A DNA stretch of 60,265 nucleotides from Ilumatobacteraceae bacterium. GTDB taxonomy: Bacteria > Actinomycetota > Acidimicrobiia > Acidimicrobiales > Iamiaceae. The stretch covers positions 1 to 60,265 of the forward strand of contig JAOBWH010000013.1 of assembly GCA_025463265.1 (NCBI GenBank), written 5' to 3'. Of the stretch, positions 36,609 to 45,042 are shown in pieces (the first letter of the stretch is position 1; the number at the start of each line of letters is the position of its first letter). The notes under the pieces were generated by a model. That model worked only from the letters and a program-made list of their open reading frames with translations. It had not been told where the DNA came from and did no database searches. Position numbers and translations under genes: made by a program.

Positions 36609-38796
36609 CTCGGGGGAGCTCGACGACGAACTGGCTGCCGCCGCTGTCCGCTCGGAGGTAGCGGATGTCGCCGCCCTGGGCCCGGGCGAGCTTGCGGGCG
36701 ACGTAGAGGCCGAGGCCCGTCCCCTTGTTGCTCCGGTCGGGCCGGGAAAACTTCCGGAAGAGGTCGCCGATGCGGTCGGCCGCGACCCCGGGACCTCGAT
36801 CGATGACCGAGACCAAGATGGTGCGCTCGGTCGGCTCGATGTGAATCTCGATCGGGGTGCTGGGCGGGCTCCACGTCTCGGCGTTGGACAGCAGGTTCGT
36901 GAAGATCTGCCTCGTCCACGCCGCGTCGATGAGGCCGCAGACGGGGTCGCACGGGGCGAGGGTGATCGGGTTGCGACCGTTGGCCATCGACCGTTCGGCC
37001 ACGGTCTCCGAGAGCAGGTCCGGGACGTCGACCGGGTGGCGGTCGAGCGAGAGGGTCCCCTCGTCGAGTGCTCGGGTGTCCGCCATGGCGGAGAGGATCT
37101 CGGTCATGTCGGCCGCGGCGCGCTCGATGGCGCCGAGCGCGGTGTCGAGCAGCGTCGTGTCCTCCGGTCCCGGGAGGTGCCGGGCGAGATCGGCGTAGCC
37201 GCCGATGACCGTGATGGGGGTCGCCAGCTCGTGGACCAGGAGGGCGATGGTGTTGGTGGCCTCGACCCGTTGCGGGACGAGGGTGGTGGGGGCCGACGGC
37301 GCCGTGGTGGCGTGGCGCAGCGGCTCGTCGCTGGCGGCGTAGCTCGCGGCCTCGTCCGGGGGCAGCGCCGGGCTCCACAGGAAGCCCTGGGCGAGCTCGC
37401 ACCCGTAGCTCGCCAGGATCTCGAGCTGCTCCTGGGACTCGACCCCCTCGGCGATGACGTCGATCCCCAGCGAGCGGGCGAGGTTGACCACCGTGGCCAC
37501 GATGACCTCGTCTTCGGGATCGGAGCCGAGCCCGGCGACGAAGGACCGATCGATCTTGAGGAGGTCGACCGGGAACCGCTTGAGCCGCGCCAGTGAGGAG
37601 TAGCCGGTGCCGAAGTCGTCGATGGCGATGGTGACGCCGATCGCCTTGAGGTTGCGGAGCGCTTCGGCGGCGGCGTCGGGGTCCATGAGCGACGATTCGG
37701 TGACCTCGAGGCACACCCGTCCGGCCGGGACGCCGGCCTCTCGGATGGCGGACCGGACGTCGCTCGGGAACCCGGGGTCGGCGAGCTGGAACGGCGACAC
37801 GTTGACGGCCACCGACAGGTGCTGCTCGGGGGCTCGGTCCAGCCACGACGCCAGCGCCTGGCAGCCGTCGGCGAGGACCTGGCGGCCGAGCTCGCTGATG
37901 GTCCCGCTCATCTCGGCGATGTCGAGGAACTCGGACGGACCGAGCCACCCTCGCTTGGGATGGTCCCACCGTGCGAGTGCCTCGAAGCCCACGAGCGTGC
38001 CGGTCCGCAGCGCGACCTCGGGTTGGAAGTGGGTCTTGAACTCGCCGTTGTCGATCGCAGCGGCGATCTCGGCCGAGAGCTCCTGGTGGTGCTGCAGCGC
38101 GGCGTAGAGCCCTTCGTCGAAGAGCTCCGCTCGTGACCCGCCGGCCTGCTTGGCGGCGTGCATCGCCACGTCGGCGTTGCGCAGCAGCGTCTCGGCCCCG
38201 GTGCCGGAGGTGGACAGGGCCATGCCGATGCTCGCGCTCAGCGTGTGGGACTGGGATCGGACGCGGAACGGGGCACGCAGGCAGAACTGCAGCCGGGTGA
38301 CGCGGGCCAGCAGCTCGTCGGGCCCGGCCACGTCGTCCATGCAGACGACGAAGACGTCGCCGCCGAACCGGGCGACCGTGTCACCGTCGTCGACGAGTCC
38401 TTCGAACAGCTCGCCGACCGCACGGAGGACCTCGTCGCCGTCGACGTGGCCGAACCGGTCGTTGATGGTCTTGAACCCGTCGAGGGAGACGAAGACCGCT
38501 CCCGTGTGGCGACCGGAGCCGGCGGTGCGCTCGAGCGATGCCTCCAGGGCCTCGACGAAGAGGCGGCGGTTGGGCAGGCCGGTGACGGAATCGTGGTTGG
38601 CCTCGTACTCGAGGGCGAGCGCGGACGCGAGCAGGGCCTCGACGCTGGCGGGGTCGATGCTGATCGGGTCGGTGCTGGTGGCGGACCCGGCGGTGGTGCG
38701 ACCACCCAGGGGCCTGCTCACGTCCTCGTTCACGATGCGTGCCGATCGGCAGGCGTCGCGACCTTCTGAACGGTTGCTCGTCGGAACTGGCGTCAT
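36604..38796 (-). CDS. Hybrid signalling protein GGDEF-EAL-histidine kinase
   Basis: A 730-residue cytoplasmic protein with three modules. Residues about 60-220 are a GGDEF domain with a degenerate active site, FGGDVF, so it probably binds GTP or is inactive. Residues about 235-485 are an EAL domain with all key residues (EALARW, EVTESS, IDDFGTGY, KIDRSF, EGVE), so it is likely a c-di-GMP phosphodiesterase. Residues about 510-730 are a HisKA (LLVHELATPITVIGGY, His) and HATPase_c domain (NLLSNAETW, DRGPGV, GTGLGLYVA). No membrane segment or sensor is visible. It lies 10 bp after the OmpR gene, on the same strand. Confidence 0.92.
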   Translation of the reverse strand: MTPVPTSNRSEGRDACRSARIVNEDVSRPLGGRTTAGSATSTDPISIDPASVEALLASALALEYEANHDSVTGLPNRRLFVEALEASLERTAGSGRHTGAVFVSLDGFKTINDRFGHVDGDEVLRAVGELFEGLVDDGDTVARFGGDVFVVCMDDVAGPDELLARVTRLQFCLRAPFRVRSQSHTLSASIGMALSTSGTGAETLLRNADVAMHAAKQAGGSRAELFDEGLYAALQHHQELSAEIAAAIDNGEFKTHFQPEVALRTGTLVGFEALARWDHPKRGWLGPSEFLDIAEMSGTISELGRQVLADGCQALASWLDRAPEQHLSVAVNVSPFQLADPGFPSDVRSAIREAGVPAGRVCLEVTESSLMDPDAAAEALRNLKAIGVTIAIDDFGTGYSSLARLKRFPVDLLKIDRSFVAGLGSDPEDEVIVATVVNLARSLGIDVIAEGVESQEQLEILASYGCELAQGFLWSPALPPDEAASYAASDEPLRHATTAPSAPTTLVPQRVEATNTIALLVHELATPITVIGGYADLARHLPGPEDTTLLDTALGAIERAAADMTEILSAMADTRALDEGTLSLDRHPVDVPDLLSETVAERSMANGRNPITLAPCDPVCGLIDAAWTRQIFTNLLSNAETWSPPSTPIEIHIEPTERTILVSVIDRGPGVAADRIGDLFRKFSRPDRSNKGTGLGLYVARKLARAQGGDIRYLRADSGGSQFVVELPRA

Positions 38797-38806
38797 CGTC
38801 AGCGAA

Positions 38807-39478
38807 TCAATCGACGCGGAGTCGGTAGCCGACCCGCCACACGGTCTCGATGGTGTCGCAGCCGAACGGCTTGTCGATCTTGGATCGGAGCGACTTCACG
38901 TGCACGTCGACCGTGTTCGACATCCCGTCGTAGTTCATGTCCCACACGCTGTCGAGGATCTCGGCGCGGTCGAGGACCTCGCCAGGGCGGTTCATCAGCA
39001 GGTGGAGCAGGGAGAACTCCTTCGGCCGGAGCCTGACCTCCGCCCCGTCCCGGCGGACCTCGCGGTTCTGGGGGTCCAGGGTCAACGTGCCCACGGTGAG
39101 CACGGTCGGGCGCTCCTTCGGCGCCCTCCGGTGCAGGGCGTGGATCCGGGCGACCAGCTCGCTGGGTGCGAAGGGCTTCGTGAGGTAGTCGTCCGCGCCG
39201 GCGTTCAGGCCGGTGACGCGCTGCTCGATGGCCGCATGGCCGGTGAGCATCAGGATCGGCATCCACTGCTCGCGCTCGCGGAGCGTCCGGCACACGTCCA
39301 CCCCGTCGGTGTCGGGGAGGGCCAGATCCAGCAGGACGAGGTCGAACTCGAACTCCTCTGCCATCCAGAGGGCTTCCTCGCCGGTGCTCGCCACCTCGAC
39401 CACCTGGTGGTCGCGGGTGAGCGTGAGCCGGATGAGCTCGCTGGTGTCGAGGTGGTCTTCGACGACGAGGACCCTCAT
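38807..39478 (-). CDS. OmpR-family response regulator
   Basis: A 223-residue two-domain regulator. The receiver has the acidic pair ED, phospho-Asp in LVLLDLALPDTDG, Thr in MLTGH and Lys in LTKPF. The C-terminal winged helix (VRLRPKEFSLLHLLMNRPGEV, NTVDVHVKSLRSKI, VWRVGYRL) is the PhoB/OmpR type. It overlaps the upstream receiver gene by four bases and precedes the kinase, so it is the likely partner of that kinase. The iteron array before the EAL gene is a good candidate target. Confidence 0.95.
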   Translation of the reverse strand: MRVLVVEDHLDTSELIRLTLTRDHQVVEVASTGEEALWMAEEFEFDLVLLDLALPDTDGVDVCRTLREREQWMPILMLTGHAAIEQRVTGLNAGADDYLTKPFAPSELVARIHALHRRAPKERPTVLTVGTLTLDPQNREVRRDGAEVRLRPKEFSLLHLLMNRPGEVLDRAEILDSVWDMNYDGMSNTVDVHVKSLRSKIDKPFGCDTIETVWRVGYRLRVD

Positions 39479-39867
39479 CGGTCCCCACCTTCGGTCGGGT
39501 CCTGGAGCGGGCGAGCCTCGGCCACGGCCCGGCGGAGCTCGGCCGGGGTGTACGGCTTGGGGAGGAGCTCGCAGCCGAACTCCCGAGCCGACGCCTTGGC
39601 GACCTCGCCCATGAGCGCCGTGGTGAACACCGCCCGGATGCCGACCCGCTCGACGGCGAGGGCCCGGCCGAGGTCGAACCCGTCCAGGTTCGGCATCACC
39701 ACGTCCGTGAGCACGATGTCGACCCGATCGGCCACACGGGACGTCTCGAGCGCCTGCGCGCCGTCGGAGGCCTTGAGCACGGCGTACCCGTCCTGCTCGA
39801 GGATCATCGCGGCGAGCTGGAGCAGTGCCACGTCATCTTCGGCCACGAGGACGTGCAGGTTCCTCAT
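39475..39867 (-). CDS. Single-domain response regulator receiver
   Basis: A 130-residue CheY-like receiver: acidic pocket EDD, phospho-Asp in IVLTDVVMPNLDG, Thr-Ala near VFTTALMG, Lys in LPKPYTP. It has no output domain. ATG 39867 fits the receiver start (MRNLHVLVAEDD); a GTG 12 bases upstream is possible. It is the first gene of the receiver-OmpR-kinase unit and may compete for phosphate from the kinase. Confidence 0.9.
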   Translation of the reverse strand: MRNLHVLVAEDDVALLQLAAMILEQDGYAVLKASDGAQALETSRVADRVDIVLTDVVMPNLDGFDLGRALAVERVGIRAVFTTALMGEVAKASAREFGCELLPKPYTPAELRRAVAEARPLQDPTEGGDR

Positions 39868-39995
39868 CGCTGCGCTCACGCCATCACCAGGGCTTTCGTC
39901 GGAAGACTCCCTATCGGCCCCGACCCGAGGGAACATGAGGGCCCCCGCCCCGACGGGTCAGATCCCCGTGCCGGTGGATGGCGCCCGGCGCGAGC

Positions 39996-40433
39996 TCAGT
40001 CGACCGGCGTGAGGACGAAGACGGGGATGACCCGCTCGGTCTTCGCCTGGTAGTCGTCGTAGGCCGGCCAGGCCTCCGTGGCGCGGCCCCACCACTCGGC
40101 GCGCTCGTCGCCCTCGACCTCTCGGGCGAGGTAGTCACGCTTCACCGGGCCGTCCTGCAGCTCCACCAGCGGGTTGGTGCGGATGTTGGTGACCCAGTTG
40201 GGGGACTTGGGTGCGCCGCCCATGGAGCCGAGCACGGCGTAGTTGGTGCCGTCGGTGACCCGGATCAACGGGTTCTTGCGGAGCTTGCCGCTCTTGGCCC
40301 CGAGGTTGGTGAGGATGACGCACGGTGCCCCGTTCAGGACGGTGCCCTCGGCGCCGTTGGTCGACTCGAACAGCTCGACCTGGTCCCGGGCGATGTCCCA
40401 CGTTCCGGGTTCGTACTCGCCTTCGAGCGGCAT
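39996..40433 (-). CDS. Deazaflavin (F420)-dependent nitroreductase-like protein
   Basis: A 145-residue DUF385/Ddn-family protein: NGAPCVILTNLGAKSGKLRKNPLIRV and SPNWVTNIRTNPLVELQDG are the F420-binding split-barrel signature. It reduces an unknown substrate using reduced F420. The gene stands alone between the receiver and the XRE gene. Confidence 0.92.
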   Translation of the reverse strand: MPLEGEYEPGTWDIARDQVELFESTNGAEGTVLNGAPCVILTNLGAKSGKLRKNPLIRVTDGTNYAVLGSMGGAPKSPNWVTNIRTNPLVELQDGPVKRDYLAREVEGDERAEWWGRATEAWPAYDDYQAKTERVIPVFVLTPVD

Positions 40434-40481
40434 GGCTGGTCCCCTTCGGTGGTGTCGGGCCGGTCCGGACCGTAGCCCGAG

Positions 40482-40727
40482 CTACCAGCCCAGGGCTTCG
40501 GTGAGCTGGCCGTCGGCGCCGAGGAGGATCTCGGTGGCGACCACGACGTGGTCCTCCCACGCCTTGGGTGAGCTCTTGCCGTTCTCCCAGTTGATGATGT
40601 CCTCGACGGTGATCTCCTTGCCGCAGGCGGCGAGCTCGTCGGCGAGATCGCCAGGCGTGAAACCGGCGCCCTGGCGGGCGGACTTGAGGCGGATGCGGAA
40701 ATCGCGGGTCTGGGTGGCGTTGGCCAT
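40482..40727 (-). CDS. Small XRE-type helix-turn-helix protein
   Basis: An 81-residue protein with a helix-turn-helix (RIRLKSARQGAGFTPGDLADELAACGKEITVEDIINWENGKSSP) similar to Cro/C1-type regulators. AAGGAG precedes ATG 40727 at good spacing. A LexA-like box lies 24 bp upstream, so it may be induced on DNA damage. It is divergent from the STAS gene and could regulate it. No other domain is present. Confidence 0.85.
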   Translation of the reverse strand: MANATQTRDFRIRLKSARQGAGFTPGDLADELAACGKEITVEDIINWENGKSSPKAWEDHVVVATEILLGADGQLTEALGW

Positions 40728-40750
40728 GACGGTGCTCCTTGGTCGGGAAC

Positions 40751-40764
40751 CGAACACTAGTTCG
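40751..40764. promoter_or_regulatory. LexA-like SOS box
   Basis: CGAAC-ACTA-GTTCG has the perfect arms of the actinobacterial LexA box (CGAAC-N4-GTTCG). It is 24 bp upstream of the small XRE gene and 138 bp upstream of the STAS gene. The central four bases are not themselves symmetric, so binding should be tested. Confidence 0.6.
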
Positions 40765-40901
40765 AGGCAGTGACAGCGGCGCGGACCGCAGGCGGGGCGC
40801 GCCGCGGACCTCGTCCGCCTGGTGCGGGTTTCGGCGGACCGTCTCTGGTCTGCGATCGTCACCGTTGGGTACGTTCCAGCGGACCGTCGGAGGAGCGCAG
40901 G

Positions 40902-41240
40902 ATGACCGAAACCATGCCTGAAGCGGAAGGGGAGGCCATCTCCTTCGATCGGTCCGGGCGGCAGCTCACCGTGTACCTGTCCGGTGACCTGGACCTCTCG
41001 TCCGGCGAGACCACCGTGGGCGCCGTCCTGCGTCAGCACCGTCTCGATGATGAGCGGGTCTGGCTCGACCTGAGCGGCGTGGCGTTCTGCGACTCCAGCG
41101 GTCTCGGCATGCTCATGCGGCTGCACGAGATCATCGAGGCCCGCGGCAGCCTGTTCGTCGTGTTCGATCCGGCACCACAGGTGCGCCAGCTGCTGGACAT
41201 GACGGGTCTGTCCGCCGGACTGAAGATCCGCACCAGCTGA
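40902..41240 (+). CDS. STAS-domain anti-sigma factor antagonist
   Basis: A 112-residue STAS protein with the phosphorylation-site loop FCDSSGLGMLMRLHE (Ser of DSSG) and the N-terminal LTVYLSGDLDLSSG strand. Phosphorylation by an RsbW-like kinase controls partner switching with a sigma factor. GGAGGA stands 13 bases before ATG 40902. It is convergent with an anti-sigma kinase gene 11 bp away, a natural partner. Confidence 0.93.
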   Translation: MTETMPEAEGEAISFDRSGRQLTVYLSGDLDLSSGETTVGAVLRQHRLDDERVWLDLSGVAFCDSSGLGMLMRLHEIIEARGSLFVVFDPAPQVRQLLDMTGLSAGLKIRTS

Positions 41241-41251
41241 CCGCTCCGAAG

Positions 41252-41626
41252 TCAGGCCACGGCGACGGTGAACCAGACCACCTTCGAGCCGTCTCGTCGG
41301 CAGGTGGCGCCCCACCGCCGGGAGACCTGTTCGACCAGGCGAAGGCCGAACCCTCCAGCTGCCTCGGAGCCCAGGGGTCGGATCTGCGCAGGTTCGCTGC
41401 TCGAGTCGTTCACCTCGACGCACACCTCAGCCTCGTCGGTCCGGAGGACCACGGTCGCCGTCGAGTCGGTGTGGGCGATCACGTTGGTGACGAGTTCGCT
41501 CAGGGCCAACATGATGTTGTTGAACGTGGACTCGCTCAGGCCGAGGCCGTTGATCTGCTGGCGCATCCAGGTCCGGGCCACCCGGGGAGCGCTCTTGTCG
41601 TGCGGAAGGGTGATGGTGCTGCGCAT
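41252..41626 (-). CDS. RsbW-like ATP-binding anti-sigma/serine kinase
   Basis: A 124-residue HATPase: N-box ALSELVTNVIAHT, G1-like EVNDSSSEP, G2 GGFGLRLVEQVS. These match the SpoIIAB/RsbW and related single-domain serine kinases of actinobacteria. ATG 41626 is chosen to match the family; an upstream ATG at 41656 would add MVAVHRRHH. With the STAS protein it forms a probable partner-switching pair; the sigma factor is not in the window. Confidence 0.9.
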   Translation of the reverse strand: MRSTITLPHDKSAPRVARTWMRQQINGLGLSESTFNNIMLALSELVTNVIAHTDSTATVVLRTDEAEVCVEVNDSSSEPAQIRPLGSEAAGGFGLRLVEQVSRRWGATCRRDGSKVVWFTVAVA

Positions 41627-42032
41627 GTGGTGCCTTCGATGGACTGCAACCATCCCTTCCCTGCCGACGTGCCTGCGAGCCCCCATACCGGAGGGGTTCT
41701 GAGACCACCCTGTTCCACGAGGACCCCATCGGCTCGACAGTGAGGTCCCGAAGTCGAGCGTCTCAGGCCGGGACGGTCTAGATCTGTGCCGCAGGGGGTA
41801 AGAGCCCGGCACCCCCCTGAGGCCGGGCGGGTTCGACCGCCCCGCACCCGGTCGGACCCGCCCGCCTCGCAGGGAGCTCCGGCCTCGGCCCAGCGTGCTG
41901 CCTCGAACGTGCGACCCCGTCTCACCTGGGGAGGCGACGGACCGCACCCTCCGACCGCAGGGGGTTGCACAGAGGTTGGACAACGGGCCGCCACCGGGCG
42001 TCGGGGCAGAGGCCAGATCGTTGCTGTGAGGG
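41627..42032. other. Intergenic region without a recognisable gene
   Basis: These 406 bp separate the anti-sigma kinase from tRNA-Lys. A weak GTGCCG/CGGCAC stem lies near 41800 (downstream of the tRNA on its strand) and could be a terminator, but it lacks a U-tract. I see no ORF with family resemblance. Confidence 0.6.
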
Positions 42033-42105
42033 TGGGCCACCCGGGGATCGAACCCGGAACCAGCGGATTAAAAGTCCGATGCTCTGCCAATTGAGCTAGT
42101 GGCCC
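42033..42105 (-). tRNA. tRNA-Lys (anticodon UUU)
   Basis: A 73-nt cloverleaf read on the minus strand: acceptor GGGCCAC/GTGGCCC with discriminator A, D-arm AGCTCAATTGGCAGAGC, anticodon loop CTTTTAA giving UUU, and T-arm GGTTCGATCCCC-type. The 3' CCA is not encoded. It lies at the left border of a region rich in transposase fragments. Confidence 0.97.
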
Positions 42106-42285
42106 GGGTCCGGAAGAGAACGCGGAAGAAAACCTCCGTGTTCGAGCCGCCGGCGACGGTCGGACGATCGTAGGCCGTCGTCGTTCGGCGCCCTTGGGCC
42201 GATCTCGGCGCCGCTGGCCAGCTCGAGGTGGCGAGATTCTGGGTCGGGTCGCGCCGAAACCCGGGTCGAACCGGGTTTGGAAGGC

Positions 42286-42477
42286 TCAGGCTGCGAGCGG
42301 GAGCGGCGGGGCGCTGCTGGTACGCCGATGGCGGTGCAGCGCAAGCGCGTTGACGGCAAGCGCGTAGGTCAGCAGGTTCAGGCGCTGCCGGGCTTGGCCG
42401 ACCGAGCGGGCCCGACGGAGCCACAGCGTGTCGTCGAAAGCGCGATTGACGCTCTCGGCGTCGTTCCGTCGCGATGA
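42286..42477 (-). pseudogene. C-terminal fragment of a DDE-type transposase
   Basis: A 62-codon open stretch with stop at 42286 reads …NDAESVNRAFDDTLWLRRARS then RLNLLTYALAVNALALHRHRR. It has a charged AEDVNRA-like helix and Leu/Ala-rich tail typical of IS transposase C-termini (IS1182/IS4-like, not certain). It has no start and is joined directly to the truncated IS110 gene at about 42475, in a different frame. 42106-42285 holds no recognisable gene. Confidence 0.6.
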
Positions 42478-43141
42478 GCCTGGGTGCGGTCTCGGCGGCG
42501 AGGGTCTTCAACATGGCGTCGATGTCGGTGATCTCGGCTTCGAGCGCCACGGCTCGCCGGGCCAGGGTGCGCAGCGCGAACTTCGTCGCAGCAACAGGAT
42601 CGCGGCGGCCGGCGGGCCGGTAGCTCGACGCCTTCTCGAGCATCCGGGCGACGCTGAGGTCTCGCAGCTCGCTGCGGATCTCGTCGGGTGCCGTCGCGAT
42701 GAGGGCGTGCATCTGGTTGAGGGCCTTGCGCGCGGAGCCCCTGGTCACCCGCAGCACCCGCATGGACTCGACCGGGCCGTTGCGGGTCTTCGCTGCGCCG
42801 CACGCATCACCCGACTGCGCCGAACGCGCGGCGGTGATGGCGTCTTGGGGATCGGACTTGCCGTGGCGGCGGCGCTGGCGGTTGGGCCGGTCGACCTCCA
42901 CCACCGCCACATCACGGTCGTGGAGGAACCGGGTGAGACCGGCCCCGTAGGACCCGGTGCCCTCGATGCCGGCGAGCTCGACGGTCCCGAACCGCTCGAG
43001 CCAGCCGAGCAGCTCGGCGTAGCCCTCAGGTGTGGTCGCGAACGACTCGACGCCCAACAGGGCGCCCCGTTCGTCGAGCGCGGCGGCGACGTGGACATCG
43101 AGGTGGGTGTCGACACCCCGGTGATCCGTGCTGGCATGTTC
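42478..43141 (-). pseudogene. IS110-family transposase, N-terminal half (truncated)
   Basis: The frame reads HRGVDTHLDVHVAAALDERGALLGVESF, then FGTVELAGIEGTGSYGAGLTRFL, then DRPNRQRRRHGKSDPQDAI and ends in KALNQMHALI…TLAAETAPRL. This is the DEDD catalytic half of IS110/IS1111. The helix-hairpin-helix C-terminal half is missing and replaced by another transposase fragment. The start is disturbed: ATGAACATG at 43136 is one base out of frame with the homology. The element is certainly inactive. Confidence 0.85.
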
Positions 43142-43437
43142 ATCGTCATCCCTTTCGTTTCGGTGAGGGGTGGCACCGCACCGATCGGGGCGACGGACAG
43201 GACAGCGATGGGCCTCTGAGACAGGCTCCTAGTAGGTCACTTCGTCCAAACCGATGGGGGCCGAGTGGATGCCCGGTCCGGGTCGACGGATCGTTATCAA
43301 GACAGTCCGAAGACGTCAGCCGGTGAAGTTGGAGTCAGACCCGGCCGGGCACCCACCCACACGCTGAACGAAGAACCAGCCCCGATCAACGAGCAATCCG
43401 ATCCTCGCTGCCGGGTCGGGCGTCGGTAGGTGCCCCG
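43142..43437. other. Intergenic region upstream of the IS110 relic, with a 31-bp dispersed repeat at 43387-43417
   Basis: I see no gene in these 296 bp. Part of it is probably the upstream end of the IS110-type element. A 31-bp sequence, starting CAACGAGCAATCC and ending TGCCGGGTC (43387-43417), recurs exactly, inverted, at 53865-53895 beside another IS110 fragment. Confidence 0.7.
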
Positions 43438-44151
43438 TTACATGCCAGGGGGCGGCTGACGCTCGATGGTTCGCTGGGCGATGTCACGAAGTTTGACATT
43501 CTGACGTTGCGAAGCGGCTTTCAGAACGGCGAGGGCACCCGCGGCGTCGAGTTCCGGATCACCGGCCATGACGAACCCAATGGCTTGGTCGATGACCGCC
43601 CGGCTCGTCAGAGCCTGGTTGAGCTGGTCGGTCAACTCGAAGGCGTGGCCGTAAGCTTGGGCGTTCGCGAGGAAGGCGCCCATTGCGGGGCCGATGTCGA
43701 CGATGAACCGTTCATCGGCGCTGGTGAAGCCATCTGTTTCGGCCCCGTAGAGGTTGAGCGCACCGAGCGACTTTTCATTGGCGACCAGCGGCACCGAAAG
43801 GGTGCTGCGAATGCCGTGGGCTGCAGCCGCCTCAACGAACTCGGGGTATCTCTCGGTGGCTTCGGAAAGGTCGCCGAGGCGGACGACCTGTGCTGTGCGC
43901 CACGCGTCGAGACATGGCCCGCGGTCGGACTCGTACTGCGCCTGGTCCATGTCGGGCACGTCGGGGTCGGTGAAGATCGGCGTCACAGCGTTTCCATGCT
44001 GATCACCCGTCGTGAGTCCGGCGTGCGTGGCGGCCGGCACGGTTTCTGTGACGACCTGGTGCACAACGGTGAGGGCATCAGCGATCGTGTCTTCGGACAC
44101 GAGCAAGTGCGCGAGAGCCTCGAATGCGCGGGAACGAGGGTCCTGAACCAT
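43438..44151 (-). CDS. GAF-ANTAR regulator 1
   Basis: A 237-residue protein. The N-terminal GAF sensor (residues about 20-165: DRGPCLDAWRTAQVVRLGDL, GIRSTLSVPLV, GALNLYG) precedes an ANTAR RNA-binding domain (LTSRAVIDQAIGFVMA…DAAGALAVLKAASQRQNVKLRDIAQRTIE). ANTAR proteins stop transcription termination by binding paired hairpins. Base composition is visibly lower in GC than neighbouring genes, hinting at transfer. It is divergent from the second GAF-ANTAR gene. Confidence 0.93.
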   Translation of the reverse strand: MVQDPRSRAFEALAHLLVSEDTIADALTVVHQVVTETVPAATHAGLTTGDQHGNAVTPIFTDPDVPDMDQAQYESDRGPCLDAWRTAQVVRLGDLSEATERYPEFVEAAAAHGIRSTLSVPLVANEKSLGALNLYGAETDGFTSADERFIVDIGPAMGAFLANAQAYGHAFELTDQLNQALTSRAVIDQAIGFVMAGDPELDAAGALAVLKAASQRQNVKLRDIAQRTIERQPPPGM

Positions 44152-44328
44152 ACCTAAGGCTGCCTTTCCGGCGGAGGCCCGTCCCTTTGGCCCAAGGACA
44201 AGTCGACGACTGGTCCCGACACTACTGCCATCCCCAATGACCCCGTTGCGCCCTGCCGATGCGGACGCAGGGGTCTCCTACACTCGGTTGTTCCAACCGC
44301 ATGTGCTCGCCAGAGGCAAAGGGAACTG

Positions 44329-45030
44329 TTGACTGATTCGAACGACTTGCTGTCGGCGCTCGGTGAGCTCGCTGACGTCTTGCAGACGCAGACAAGCCTC
44401 GGCGGGGCACTCGCTCACATCGCTGAGGTGTGCACATCGTCGGTGCCACGCTGCGACGCAGCCAGCATTGCGCTCTCGATCAACGGCCGACCGACAACCG
44501 CAGCGACCACGGCGCGGGTCGCCTTGGAGCTCGACATGGTCCAGTACGACTTCCACGACGGACCTTGCCTCACCGCGTTCCGGACGATGGAACACCTTCG
44601 GATCAACCTCGTGGAGCCTCTCGAGCTCTTCCCCCACTTCGCCGTCGCCGCTCGCGACGCCGGGATGACCAGCGTCTTGTCGGTGCCCGCCCTGTGGGGC
44701 GACGAACTCGTCGCCACCCTGAACCTCTACAGCCGCAGCGGCCAGTTCGACGAGACAGCGGAAACCGTCGCCGCAATCCTCGCCACCCAAGTCACGATCG
44801 CCGTCAGCCGGTCTCCCGAGTACGCCGCCGCCCGCACCGTCCTCGAAACCGCCCAGCGCGACGTCGACGACCAATCGGAGATCGACATGGCCACCGGGAT
44901 GCTCATGGCGAACGAGGGCTGCACCCCACAGCAAGCATCGGGACTCCTGCGACAGGCCGCAGCCGACGACGGCAAAACCATCGTCCAAATCGCCCAGCGC
45001 ATCATCGAACAACAGCGAAACACCCGCTGA
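44329..45030 (+). CDS. GAF-ANTAR regulator 2
   Basis: A 233-residue protein with the same layout: GAF domain with DGPCLTAFRTMEHLRIN and TSVLSVPALWGDELVATLNLYS, then ANTAR (QSEIDMATGMLMANEGCTPQQASGLLRQAAADDGKTIVQIAQRII). The start is TTG 44329 after AGAGGCAAAGGGAACTG; no better start is present. It is divergent from GAF-ANTAR 1 with 177 bp between. Its stop is followed in the same frame by a nuoB fragment, so the 3' end marks a recombination point. Confidence 0.92.
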   Translation: MTDSNDLLSALGELADVLQTQTSLGGALAHIAEVCTSSVPRCDAASIALSINGRPTTAATTARVALELDMVQYDFHDGPCLTAFRTMEHLRINLVEPLELFPHFAVAARDAGMTSVLSVPALWGDELVATLNLYSRSGQFDETAETVAAILATQVTIAVSRSPEYAAARTVLETAQRDVDDQSEIDMATGMLMANEGCTPQQASGLLRQAAADDGKTIVQIAQRIIEQQRNTR

Positions 45031-45042
45031 CCGACCGGCACC

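Noticed and set aside
41786-42094. A 102-codon + strand reading frame ending in GHPGIEPGTSGLKVRCSAN
   Set aside because: This ending is the known false translation of the antisense strand of a tRNA-Lys gene; the frame is not a gene.
42033-42105. Possible integration (att) site of a genomic island at tRNA-Lys
   Set aside because: The relics lie on the 5' side of the tRNA, no integrase gene and no second copy of the 3' end of the tRNA was seen.
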